A stretch of 64,000 bases of DNA from Lumbricus rubellus (Eukaryota; Annelida; Clitellata; Crassiclitellata; Lumbricidae). The notes under the pieces were generated by a model. It saw nothing but the letters and a program-made list of their open reading frames with translations. It did no database searches and was not told where the DNA came from. Shown piece by piece: positions 54,401 through 64,000 of the stretch (position 1 is its first letter; every line of letters starts with the position of its first letter). The translations under genes were made by a program, and so were the position numbers. The stretch is taken from the NCBI GenBank assembly GCA_945859605.1, contig OX243827.1:8450717-8514716 (forward strand), in the 5' to 3' direction.

Positions 54401-54795
54401 GTAACTCATCACAGGGTGAAAATTGACATGGTGGTTGAGGGGTTTCAATGCATTAGTGTTTTTATGGTCCCATAGTAAAGTTTTCTTTCTACAACCCAAC
54501 TCCATGTGAGTCATAGTCTGACTCATGCAGCGATTTTCTACAATTCTCATGCTGAAGTCTTACCATCCAAAACCATCATGAACAGAAGATTCTACATTAG
54601 GTTCACATACTGGTAAGCACGGACTCTTTTAAAGTGATAAAACATTGCAGAAACATTCAAACAGTTAGAAGAACATACTCTTATAGTTTCCTGGGTCTCT
54701 TGGATTGTTTGCAGTAAAACTTTTCTTCTGTTCTCACTATCTACCAACGTCTGTTGAAATTCAGCGACAGAAAAGAATCGACCTCTCTCAGCCAT
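45416..54795 (-). CDS. Unrecognised coiled-coil protein with Ser/Asp-rich C-terminus (11 exons)
   Basis: Exons in transcript order: 54795-54679, 54096-54013, 53520-53423, 52728-52584, 51585-51460, 50913-50788, 50555-50388, 49736-49611, 48227-48060, 47426-47298, 46690 (or 46687)-45416 (stop TGA). Phases fit; about 853 residues. Start MAERGRFFSVAEFQ. Residues about 10-430 are almost continuous heptad coiled coil (RLQELEEENASLM, ENTSLFNDVKQLRKQV, RSLERQLIDCQK, EKHNLEWMLEI). The last exon encodes a low-complexity tail of 424 residues rich in Ser, Asn, Glu and Lys without a known domain. Exons 5-9 are 126, 126, 168, 126 and 168 nt, all multiples of 42. No signal peptide or membrane segment. A centrosomal, ciliary or vesicle-tether role would be usual for such architecture, but nothing here proves it. 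NAGNAG acceptor at the last exon. Confidence 0.87.
48525..48655 (-). mobile_element. MITE, single-copy form of the 7280 element
   Basis: Reverse-oriented: TTAAAGTGTGGTTGGAC, GGGGTCCATGCATTTCTT, AACGCCGTCCTGCCACTTAT, GGAAAGGTAAGGAGCATCCA, ending GCACTTCTGTTTCTACACTT. No tandem amplification. Confidence 0.72.
49004..49357. mobile_element. Non-autonomous hAT-like element with 8-bp target duplication
   Basis: CATAGGCGTAGGGGAC at the left and GTCTCCTACGCCTATG at the right. Identical CTTATGGC flanks (48996-49003 and 49358-49365). The interior repeats a CCCGAAAAAATCTG..GACGACC unit twice with poly-T runs. 354 bp, in intron 8 of the coiled-coil gene. Confidence 0.9.
49802..50052 (+). repeat. Three ~90-bp tandem units
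   Basis: CTATTTCCTCTTTCATTGTG starts at about 49802, 49894 and 49983. Each unit continues through ATTCTTTTTCAC and AGTAAACAGTGCTA. It lies in intron 7 of the coiled-coil gene. Confidence 0.88.
50161..50270 (+). repeat. (ATT)n low-complexity tract
   Basis: TTATTA triplets with interruptions, in intron 7 of the coiled-coil gene. Confidence 0.85.
51943..52159 (+). mobile_element. tRNA-derived SINE, type A
   Basis: GGTGGTGTAGTGGATATG head, degenerate B-box GGTTTGAATAA, TTAGGCAAGTCCTTCACTCG core, AGTCGGGAGCGCTTCTGAGT tail, CTTGAAGGGGCGCTATAAAG. Full length, in intron 4 of the coiled-coil gene. Confidence 0.88.
53158..53400 (+). repeat. Degenerate ~38-bp tandem repeat
   Basis: Six or so units of the form AAACTGCCAATGAAAACTAG followed by CTACATTTAGG, well diverged, in intron 3 of the coiled-coil gene. 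Confidence 0.75.
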
Positions 54796-56229
54796 AACCT
54801 GCAGAAGTCACCAGAAAACAACGGCAAACAACAAGTTCAACTCCATCAGCGTAATTTACAGATTTCTGGAAACAGATGTTACAGTCTCTGAGGGTACATT
54901 ATACTGATACAACTGGTCAGTGTATGTAGCATACTAACTAAATACTATACACTCACTACGGATTCTACACTAAAGTTGTACATTGAAGAACAATAGTCCA
55001 TCACATCACATAGGCCTGTAAGCCCAATATATAGTATATTATATCTGTTTAGTGTTTAACAATGGTTTTAAGTTTAAATGCACAAGCAGAAAAACGTTAG
55101 TCTTTGACTAGAGCACCTTCAACATGCAATGTTATTTACTGGAAATTATCCTAATTTTAAAAATTAATATAATTAAAACGTGTAAAATGTAAAAACTATA
55201 ATAAGCCAACCGAATCCAACAAACTCCTAAATACAAAAGATATTAAAAAGCTACAAACATAACTTGAAGTAGAATGTGGAAGCTTTATTTACTGCTATCA
55301 GTAGGACGACTGCAGACACCTGGCCACATCACTGGGAATACTGTTCCTTTCTATAAGCTAAATGTTACAGAAAGACAACGATACGGGACATGCTTTGGAA
55401 TGTCATCTTGGATGGCCATGCACAGGCTACTACCATTTTCAATGAAGACGTGTTTAAACGTGTAAAGTCTAGTATAGTTTTCGTAAATGCATAGCATTCA
55501 TGCAATTAGCTTACAGATTTAGTATATCATGCTGTACCATATATTATCGCCGACATATGTGTCCATTTAAAGCATTTTGCATCATTTTACTTTAACTTTT
55601 ATTCCTCGTACTATACCAGTAAGTAAAAGTTCTCCTCAGCTGCTGAAGTTTAGACCACGTGATTTAAAGTACCGCGCTCACCATGGATACAATGTTTCAC
55701 ATTTCAGATTCTACACCATGTGACGTAATTAAAAAAAACAAAAAGTTACTCAGATCCAAGGAATCTGACTTAAATCAATACAATTGGATTCTGTAGGTTC
55801 AAACTGTGATGATAAACTGCTAGCTTATTGTGTCATAAGTTTCTTGCTACTTTGCATCCCAGCAGTAGGCTACTTATGGTATCTGGTTCATCCAGGTCTC
55901 AATTTATGCCATTTATCTACGGGTTCAAACAAATGCAAAATAACGACTTAATTGTGTCTATATTGCGACATTTTAAAGTTAATCTATATAATTTCTTATA
56001 GGTAGAGGGTTTCATTTTCTTATAATTTAGGTTCTAAGTAAGAAATGCAAAGCAAAACACGTAGGGCTACAGTTTCACAGTGAGTAAGGTAATAAGATCT
56101 GAAGCACTCAATTGAATGATAGACCTGATACTAATATCGAAATAAACCATAATTCGCTTCAGCATATGCAATATATTTCACGAAATTGTAGACAAGTTAC
56201 AGTAAAATTTTCTCTTGGTATTTTGACCA

Positions 56230-56886
56230 TTTAGGGGAGATAGGTACCGAAATAACCACGTACTGAAATAACCAACGACTTTTTGTCTCTTTTGCGCTTC
56301 CGTATTCGACTCTAATAATCTTGATGTGTGTTCTTTGTTGACATACTTTAGTTGTAACCAATTTCGACATCAAAACATAGTGGATGAAAATTTTTATAGC
56401 TCTTATTGTTTTTCCGCTGTCAATTGTAATTTTTAGGCTTTTAAATTTTGTAAAGTTTGCCGTGGATATTTTAAGGGTATGTTGCTGCAAATTTGTATTT
56501 GCAACCATTAATGATCAATCTAATAACACAAATATTAATGATATCCAAATTTCGCGCATGATATCGAGTTTTGTAATTTAATTTTAAATGGTGCTTGTCG
56601 TACTGAAATAACCAGGTTTTGTGGTACCGAAATAACCGGTTATTTCGGTACCGCTGGTTATTTCATTACAATTTTGACTATTACAGCCTTCAATATCGAT
56701 AGATATCATGAATCGACAGCTAGCCTTCAACATCATGTTGTTAACTTTAAAGGCTGTTTATTATTATTATTAAATTATTATTATTATTATTTTTCTTTTT
56801 TTTCTTCATAATTTTTATTATTATTATTATTTTTATTATGGATCTATTATTTTTATATTCTTATTATTATTATTAAGATTATTACG

Positions 56887-56961
<75 letters not shown>

Positions 56962-57024
56962 TTGGATCTATTAATTATTATTATTATTATTATTATTATT
57001 ATTTTGTTAAGCTTATTATTATTA

Positions 57025-57074
<50 letters not shown>

Positions 57075-57075
57075 A

Positions 57076-57124
<49 letters not shown>

Positions 57125-57967
57125 GAGGTGTACGAGACAATTTGTCCACTCTTAGGGAACATAACACACGACAATTATTATTATTATTAATTATTTTTAT
57201 TATTATTAAACGAGTATAATATTATATTATTATTATTATTATTAAACGAATATAATATTAATAATAGTAATTATTATTATTATTATTATTATTACTGCTT
57301 CCCTTGTTTTTTGTACTTTCTGTTACTGATGCTGTTTTTATGATATTAAAAGGTATATAGTAATAATAATAATATAATAAAAATTATAATATTAGTAATA
57401 AATAAATAAATTAATAATAATAATAATAGTTATTATATATGACTTTAGCTCCTATAGTTGAGTAAATAATTTGATATAAAAGGCTGTCATGATTCTGACG
57501 ATGCACCAATAGACCCATAACTGACTGACCTACCTATAAAACATTTAAATTTCTCAATTATTTCAGTATTTTCGGTTAAATCTGATATGAAAAACATTGT
57601 TATGCTCTATTTCTATATTTCTGTTCTGTTTTAGAGATTATAAAATAATTGAAGTAATTTCAGAATGGATTTTGTAACTTGGATGTACCAAAATAACCAG
57701 TGGTTATTTCGGTACAACCCCTGGTTATTTTAGTACCCAATGTGGTACTGAAATAACCATTAAAAAATATAGAGGTGCACATTGAATTTTCATTTTTTTA
57801 GGTTTTGGGTGAATGCTATAAATGTTATCGATTGTGTATATAGTAGCTATACAAATATTATATTAGTTCCTTATCTCGAGTTTTAGTTTGAAATTGACAC
57901 AATGCAGTTATAGCACTTTTCCCAAAAAGTCCAAAATATGGTTATTTCGGTACCTACCTCCCCTAAA
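56230..57967. mobile_element. TIR element with about ten KpnI-centred 15-bp motifs
   Basis: Left end TTTAGGGGAGATAGGTACCG and its inverted partner at the right end (57940-57967) differ at one position over about 28 bp. The motif GGTACCGAAATAACC or one- or two-base variants occurs at 56243, 56259, 56599, 56623, 56638 (inverted), 57684, 57702 (inverted), 57723 (inverted), 57744 and 57940 (inverted). A weaker partial copy lies at about 56655. No transposase frame and no clear target duplication. Superfamily unknown. Confidence 0.8.
56751..57300 (+). repeat. (ATT)n microsatellite, about 500 bp
   Basis: Long TTATTA tract with a few interruptions (a single-copy island at 57124-57172), located inside the 56230-57967 element. 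Frames of poly-Leu, poly-Ile and poly-Asn are by-products. Confidence 0.92.
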
Positions 57968-59336
57968 CTGCAGTTTATATGAAAGGTAAATTCTGCACCA
58001 ATAAATAAAATATTTGTCGTTGCGCTTACTTTTCGAAGTGGAAGGATATCCACGGGGATGCCACTCATAGCTTATTCCACCTAGATCTAGGTTTTTCGGC
58101 CTTGTCTAGGTTTCTAGGTTTTTTGTCAAGCCCAAAATTCCATGTATTTTAAATTCTCAATCTAGCCTTTTCTAGTCTTATTTTGGCAAAATCTGACCTT
58201 TTTTAAAATTCAGAGTGGCTTCCCTGGGCGAATTATATCGCACGGATATTTTTATATCGGAAAATTACAGAGTCCGTGAAAATAACGCAAATAGCTTCTC
58301 GAGTTAAATGTTAAAAGTCAAGCTAATGCCGCTTATAATTCATTTTTAAAGGGAATAAACGGTAATTCTGTTACGATTATGTTTTAACCGAAGCATGGGC
58401 GGTGATTGAAGGTTTACGGATTTTTAGATGGAGCCCTGTAGGGTTGAAGGACGTTGTAACGGCGAATAGAATAGTTGTCTTGCCGGATTGGCGATGTAGG
58501 CTAGGAGGCGGTACGCAATAATGTCGTTTCATTTATTTATTGCCCGTAAAGAGGGTTGGATTTTGGTTCACGTGCCACCAAGTGGCCATGGCCTGGGTTT
58601 CTATTTGACTTTGCCCACTGGGTTGACAGTAATTTATAACCCAGGCAACGTGTGCTTAGACTGGTGGTGATCAGAAAGGCGCAGATGATTTCAGAGTGCT
58701 GGCCTTGTGGATGTCAGATCACATTTACGTTGAACATTATCCTAATTATGTCATGTATTTGGTTAAAACTTTTCATTTTACTCTTGATCGCTGGATAAGA
58801 ATATAGTCGAGTTGGTACTGCTCCCATTTTATATCTTGCACTAGAATTGTTGAGGATGAGAGAATGATTAAGATTAAAACAGAAAACAAAATTAGGCTGG
58901 TATGAGTTCTATGAAATCTGTTTGATCCTGTGCATGCAAACCCGCATCTATTTTCTAAGAATTTATACATGTTCCATTTCAGTGTTTTAAGTAAACTTTA
59001 TTAGCATCTCGTTTTGTGGCCTATATTAGTTTCATCCCATTTAACAGGTAATGATACCTGCAGGTGAGGCCATCCAGTCTTTGTAAACGAAAGTGACTAA
59101 TATTAAGCACCCTCACATGTAGCATGTATAATGCCGGATCAGCTCGGGTCCAGAGTTCAAGTTCAAGTACGGGTCTCCTGCACTGTCTGTCTTTGGCTTA
59201 GAATGTCATTGTCGGTGCTTAGTGTGGAGCGGGGGCGGGTATGTTGAAGAAGTTCTCTTTCTGGGGTAAAGTACAACTCGTCTGTGGCCTACAGATCTGA
59301 CACTGGGCAATTTCTATTGGATGCAGATAACACAAG

Positions 59337-62300
59337 ATGAGCAGCACCTCCTCGGTCCAGCCGGCTTCGGTCCAGCCCACTTCGGCTGCTTCAGTCTCAT
59401 CTCAGGATTCAGTTAGTTCTGGAGTCAGTGGTGGCGGTGGAAGCAGTCAGCAGTCATTGGCAAGCAGGAGCAAGAGTATTGAACTGTTGAACAGCACCGG
59501 AATGGGTGACCTCACTGTCGCCAAGTCTTACAAGCGTGAGACAAAACACAGGTTAGTTCTTCTTACAAGAGGAAAAATTTAATTAGGCCCCAGAAATTTG
59601 CGCCAAGAAACTGGAAAAAAATGCGCACGAAAAACAATAAATTTGCCCCAATTTTGCGCAGATTAAAGAATAATAATGTTCTTTATTTTTTCATTGTTCA
59701 ATCAGAACAGTATGTTTGTCATTTACTGTAAAGTTGGCTTTCTAGAAATGAGAAAATCAAGCAAAAAATGCAGTTATAAAGCTCCTATAATCATGAGATT
59801 ACTGTATTCAGACGATTGCAAAGAATTTTAATTTTGCAAAATTTACGCCCACCGAAATCTACGCTCATTACAAATACGTCTACAACTTCAAGATGGTATT
59901 AGTTATATATCTCTATTTCTGTTTTTGCAGAGTTTTTGTCAACAGAAGTTTGCACTTAGAGAAAATCAAGTTCTTTGGTTTTGATATGGATTATACGCTG
60001 GCAGGTTAGTTGGCTATTCAACATTTCAATTCTGGTCTATGTTGACGTACACAGAATGAATGTTTTTTGGCAAAATATTATGATGTCCAAAGCACAAATT
60101 GCTTTTCGAAAAGCGTACCTACGGGAAAAACCTGAATGTAGAGTATGTCTAATGTGTCTTGTATGTGTACATTTAATTGCAGATTTTGTACTAAACACTT
60201 TTAAGATGAGTGAATAATGTCTATGAATCTTCAGGTTTAAGTGAGTTTAGTGCATATGATTAGGAAATGTATGTGAAAGAAGGGTTGGGATGGCAGGCTG
60301 CAGAAATCCTGAGGTGGACAATTGCCATAAAAATTATAAATTTGTCCTCAGTGCCTTGAATGCCTTGAATACCATGTGCGTATTTCGTAATTGTTGTAGA
60401 TAGAGCTAAAAAAAATTATCTGTGACCTGACAGAATGAGTTAGGAACAGTATATCATGAATGACAGAATGAGTTACAGTAGCTTAAATAATTTTCTTTGT
60501 TTTCTTGGTAACCAATAATCAAATGTGCTGTAACATTATTTTCGGAGGCTGTAGTAAATTCAAGCTGATAATCTTAACAATATTCATTCGGTTTAAAATG
60601 ATTTGCTTCAGCAATTCTCTCTTTAGTTGATTTTCTTGTTTGTTCCCAAGCTGCCCAGGTTGGGCATTGATCATAGGATGGCCCATGGGAATCGGGTCCA
60701 AAATGCATTTTAGAACCCCAATGACTAAGCCCCAACAACATTTGACCTACATTATTGATATTTAAAGACAGATAGACATCTCTGGGCTGACACAAAATCC
60801 ATATTGTCCATAACAATACAATACAATTTGATATTGCCCTTCTTACAAAGCGTACTCTCAGCATTACAGTCCAACCGCTCCAACCAATTAGCCACCATGC
60901 CTCACAACATATACTTATGCTTAATGAATTTATGAAAAGGATTGGCCTTGGCTCTGCTACAGGCTTTCAACTATGTGCACTTTAGCCTTTGACCTATAAT
61001 ATCAGAGGACTGCTCAGGAATCACACTTGGGGCGTAACCCAATACCCCATTATTTATAGGCTCACTGCCTGGCTTTTGTATGGAGTTTATTTTTATAACT
61101 TTGTGTATAAAAAGATTTTTAAAAGCCCTGGAACCACACATGGGGCTTAACCCCACTCACTGCTTAGCTTTTGTATGGAGTTCATTTTTATACATTTGGA
61201 TGTGGGTGCAGATGAGGAAGGACTGAGTTTAGATTTGATTTTATTGGATTATTATTCTAAATAAATTTTGATTGGCACTACATGAGGCCCCAATACAGAT
61301 AATTACAGACTTGATTTATTATAAGAGACCTTATTTTGGTTATGTGAAGATATTTATACAGATTTTGATCTGATGTCCAACTATTCTTAGCTGTATTTGA
61401 ATGGTTGAAGTGACAAGTCACTTCAAGCATGTTATTAATCTGTCATTAAGCCTTTGACCCATTACAACCACTTGAAGTCCATGTGTACATGAGCTTAACA
61501 TTGTGTTCTACACTGTGAGGCATAAAAAAGGAAACCCCTAGCAAAATCGTTATTATTTTAACAATTTTCAAACAATGTCGATGAATTTCAGGAAAATTAT
61601 AGCTGAGTAGCAAGCAATGTAAATACATTTACAGTTTTTACTCTAACTGTCCGCCTTTAGCTTCTACGCATGCGCGAAGTCGCTTGCGTCTTTAACGCAC
61701 CGCCGAATCAATAATTCGCTGGTCAAGATCGTTCCAAGCTTGCATGATTCGCTTCCGAAGATCTTCAACATTACGGACCTTTGTTCTGTACACCATTTCC
61801 TGCATGAATCCCCATATTTTATAATCGACGGGATTAAGATATGGGCTGTTAGGGGGCCATAGAGTAGGAATTACGAAGTCAGGAGTTTCATGCGTCAGAA
61901 GTGAAATCGTTTCTCGAGCTCTGTGCGTTGGAGCACCATCTTGCTGGAGAATTTAAAATTCATTGAGTTCTCGAATTTCAGGTAGAAGGCTTTCCATGAG
62001 TAAAACATCTGGGTAGTATTGGCCGTTGATTTTTACCCCCGGTTCAACAAAATGAATTGACATGTGTCCCAGAGAAGAAACACCGACATTATCAATATCA
62101 GGGATTTGCTAAACGCCGGACGTGTGCGTACAAGGCGGTCGGCTGCAGCATCTCTCTTTCGAGTTCCAACTGTTACATACAGACGATCATTTTGAGTATT
62201 GCTATATAGGAGAAGCAGGAAATGGTGTACAGAAAAAAGGTCCGTGATGTTGAAGATCTTCGGAAGCGAATCATGCAGGCTTGGAACGATCTTGACCATC

Positions 62301-63674
62301 GAATTATTGACTCGGCGGTGCGTGAATGGCGCAAGCGACTTCGCGCATGCGTAGAAGCTAAAGGCGGACAGCTAGAGTAAAAACTGTAAATGTATTTCCA
62401 TTGCTTGCTACTTAGCTATAATTTTCCTGAATTTCATTGACATTGCTTGAAAATTGTTAAAATAATAACGATTTTTCTAGGGGTTTCCTTTTTTATGCCT
62501 CACGGTGTATATGCTTTCAGGATTATATATGAGGCTATCTTTATCTCATTATATTTCAATGTAAATGTTTGCATGTGTGCATGATTTAATCCTTTGAACC
62601 TACCACAGGGCATGTATATACCGCGGTGAAACCGACACAATAAGAGTGGCACTGTGTACTCGTGTAATTTAAGTAAGTAAGTATGTAAAAACTGTGTACT
62701 TTATTGAACTGCCTGCAAACGCACTGCGGGAACATTGGATGAGAACAGAATATATCGTGTACACTGTACAATAATAGAAAATCGAAATATGCAATTCAAA
62801 AAGATTAATTAGTACAGTTATTAGTAGTTACAGGCACTCTGAGCACTTCTGAAAGACTTTTGCTGAGAGCAGCACAATAAACATACAATAATAGAGCAGT
62901 GATGTCATCCATGACAACCGTTACTGGTACGGTATACTGATGCACTCTGTAGCTCAAGTGATCTCCGTCTCTTTTTAGAATGTTAAACAATGCTGAATGT
63001 CTTTGACTTGCGTTCTTTAACACTTTAATTCCATTTGATTTTTCTTTCGTTGCATTCTTTAACGCTTTAATTCCATTTGATTCTTTTCTCGTTGCAGTGT
63101 ATAAATCTCCGCAGTACGAGTCGATGAGTTTCAAACTCGTTGTCGAGCGTCTCATCGCCATTGGTTACCCGGCGCAGATCAGAGATTTCGAATATGATCC
63201 AACGTTTCCAGTGCGGTAAATAATATATTATATTTTAATTTTCATTTATTGAACAATTCGGTTTACAGACCGCAACCGGTTACACTGTTCAGTTATGCAA
63301 TTGAAACAATTCACAAGAGCAACAAATTGCAAATAACTAATTTTGTTTGAATGTGCTCTTGTTGTAGCACCCCTTCAAGCTCACTACTCAGAGGTGCTCC
63401 CGACTAAAGCGCAGACACTTCGGAGTTTCACGCCGAAGCGCTGAGCAATTGCGAGTGAAGGAACTTAACAGCTTGATGGCTGTACAAATTTTGAGAGATT
63501 GGGGTAGGGGTGTGTGTTAAAAATCCTGTACCGCAGAAATTTGTTTAAAGATTTTTCTTCTGCTGTGTTTGTTGCTAGAGGTCTTTGGTTCGACACAAAG
63601 TACGGCAATCTTCTCAAGGTTGACGCGTATGGCAATCTGCTGGTGTGCGTTCATGGATTTGCCTTCCTGAAACC
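59337..63674 (+). CDS. NT5C2: NT5C2, cytosolic purine 5'-nucleotidase, N-terminal part (exons 1-4; continues off the right edge)
   Basis: Hydrolyses IMP and GMP in the cytosol and regulates purine pools (family knowledge). Exons: 59337-59551, 59931-60004, 63098-63215, 63579-63674, with phases 2, 1, 2, 2. The 167 complete codons seen are about 30% of the usual 560 residues. A Ser/Gly-rich N-terminus of about 50 residues ([14 protein letters not shown]) is not typical of vertebrate NT5C2. The conserved block [20 protein letters not shown] follows, with HAD motif I DMDYT: nucleophile Asp at about residue 90, second Asp at 92. Then [34 protein letters not shown] and [20 protein letters not shown]. 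Intron 2 contains a SINE fragment and a fold-back transposon. The start is the ATG after AACACAAG; upstream 5' UTR exons cannot be excluded. Confidence 0.93.
60828..60905 (-). mobile_element. SINE type B head fragment
   Basis: GATATTGCCCTTCTTACAAA and CAACCGCTCCAACCAATTAG, GCCACCATGC match the 13383 copy (head and end) but the SINE core between them is deleted. Reverse-oriented. Confidence 0.6.
61511..62507. mobile_element. Fold-back Tc1/mariner derivative with ~290-bp inverted arms
   Basis: Ends CACTGTGAGGCATAAAAAAG and inverse (one difference), flanked by TA (61509-61510 and 62508-62509). Arms 61511-61803 and 62215-62507 are inverted copies at roughly 95% identity and each contains the 3' coding end of the same transposase. 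The spacer of about 410 bp carries the upstream part of that gene, belonging to the left arm. It lies in NT5C2 intron 2. Confidence 0.92.
61692..62205 (-). pseudogene. Tc1/mariner (DD37D) transposase C-terminal remnant
   Basis: Minus strand: [20 protein letters not shown], a frameshift near 62033 (NRG to [13 protein letters not shown]), in-frame TAA before [11 protein letters not shown] (second catalytic Asp), and [15 protein letters not shown] (third catalytic position Asp, 37 residues later). Then [16 protein letters not shown]. 37-residue spacing with a final D suggests the maT-like group. Related to but distinct from the 40153 element. Confidence 0.85.
63365..63467 (-). mobile_element. 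tRNA-derived SINE, type A, headless
   Basis: CACCCCTTCAAGCTCACTAC, TCAGAGGTGCTCCCGACTAA, AGCGCTGAGCAATTGCGAGT is the reverse tail and core. The tRNA head is absent. Lies 150 bp after exon 3 of NT5C2. Confidence 0.75.
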
Positions 63675-64000
63675 GTAAGTCATTTGAGACGTTCTTGTGT
63701 TGCTGTGTGAACTGTAATAAATTGATATACATGTGTATTGTATTGTATTAAAAATTTTAATGATCCTCTAAAAGGTTTGTCCTAGTGCATATTTGCATAA
63801 GGCCATGAGAGAAGAAATAGGTTGTGAGAAAAGCAAATGTATATTTCAGTTTTCTCTCTTTTTATAATTTTATTCTTGTCCAGTCTACAGTTTTTTCAGA
63901 TATGTAGCACTGTTATCATGATGCAGAAATTTTTAATTGTAAACAGCTGGTCATATAATATATGTTTGCAAATAACTTTTAAAGTGGTTAAATATTCGTG

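Larger units (their letters stand above)
54796..59336. other. Head-to-head intergenic region, coiled-coil gene and NT5C2
   Basis: 4.5 kb. Contains a 1.74 kb TIR element with its long ATT microsatellite. In 54800-56200 and 58080-59330 I see no exon, RNA gene or defined promoter element. A 5' UTR intron of NT5C2 may end just before 59337. Confidence 0.5.

Noticed and set aside
56853..57219. Poly-Asn/Ile/Leu frames
   Set aside because: Translation of the ATT microsatellite.

Overview
The window is nuclear DNA of an invertebrate animal. It is AT-rich, intron-dense and loaded with microsatellites, tRNA-derived SINEs, LINE fragments and DNA transposons. The species cannot be told from the sequence. 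Four protein-coding genes can be reconstructed exon by exon from matching splice phases and family homology; no bacterial, viral or organellar genes were seen.

Layout: (1) 1620-13827, minus strand, a 12-exon orthologue of CNBD1 (cyclic nucleotide-binding domain-containing 1), 428 codons. (2) 15856-37900, plus strand, a 16-exon SPIRE actin nucleator with KIND domain, four WH2 repeats, Spir box and FYVE-like zinc finger. A complete RTE-type LINE with a 1061-codon open frame lies in its intron 6 in the same orientation. (3) 45416-54795, minus strand, an 11-exon coiled-coil protein of about 853 residues that I do not recognise. Five consecutive exons have lengths that are exact multiples of 42 nt (two heptads). 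(4) 59337-63674 and beyond the right edge, plus strand, the first four coding exons of NT5C2 (cytosolic purine 5'-nucleotidase). CNBD1/SPIRE and coiled-coil/NT5C2 are head-to-head pairs; SPIRE and the coiled-coil gene converge. The genes have unrelated roles (actin nucleation at membranes, purine nucleotide turnover, a structural coiled coil, a pseudo-cyclic-nucleotide sensor), so nothing indicates a pathway cluster.

The most unusual content is non-coding. There are thirteen 65-85 bp palindromic elements bounded by TTAA, in about five sequence families, almost all between 17 and 43 kb. A 1.74 kb terminal-inverted-repeat element at 56230-57967 carries about ten copies of a 15-bp KpnI-centred motif, including a perfect 30-bp palindrome. 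A 1 kb fold-back element at 61511-62507 has at both ends the same 3' part of a DD37D Tc1/mariner transposase gene, in inverted orientation. Four hAT-type non-autonomous elements have readable 8-bp target duplications. A 32-bp satellite has grown out of the end of a small MITE. Two successive near-perfect fold-back palindromes sit at 34690-34840.

SINEs occur with several different tRNA-like heads and share a tail with a CR1/L2-like LINE, which suggests a LINE-SINE partnership. Exon boundaries are inferred from splice consensus and phase only. Three junctions in SPIRE and one in CNBD1 are flagged as ambiguous or non-canonical.
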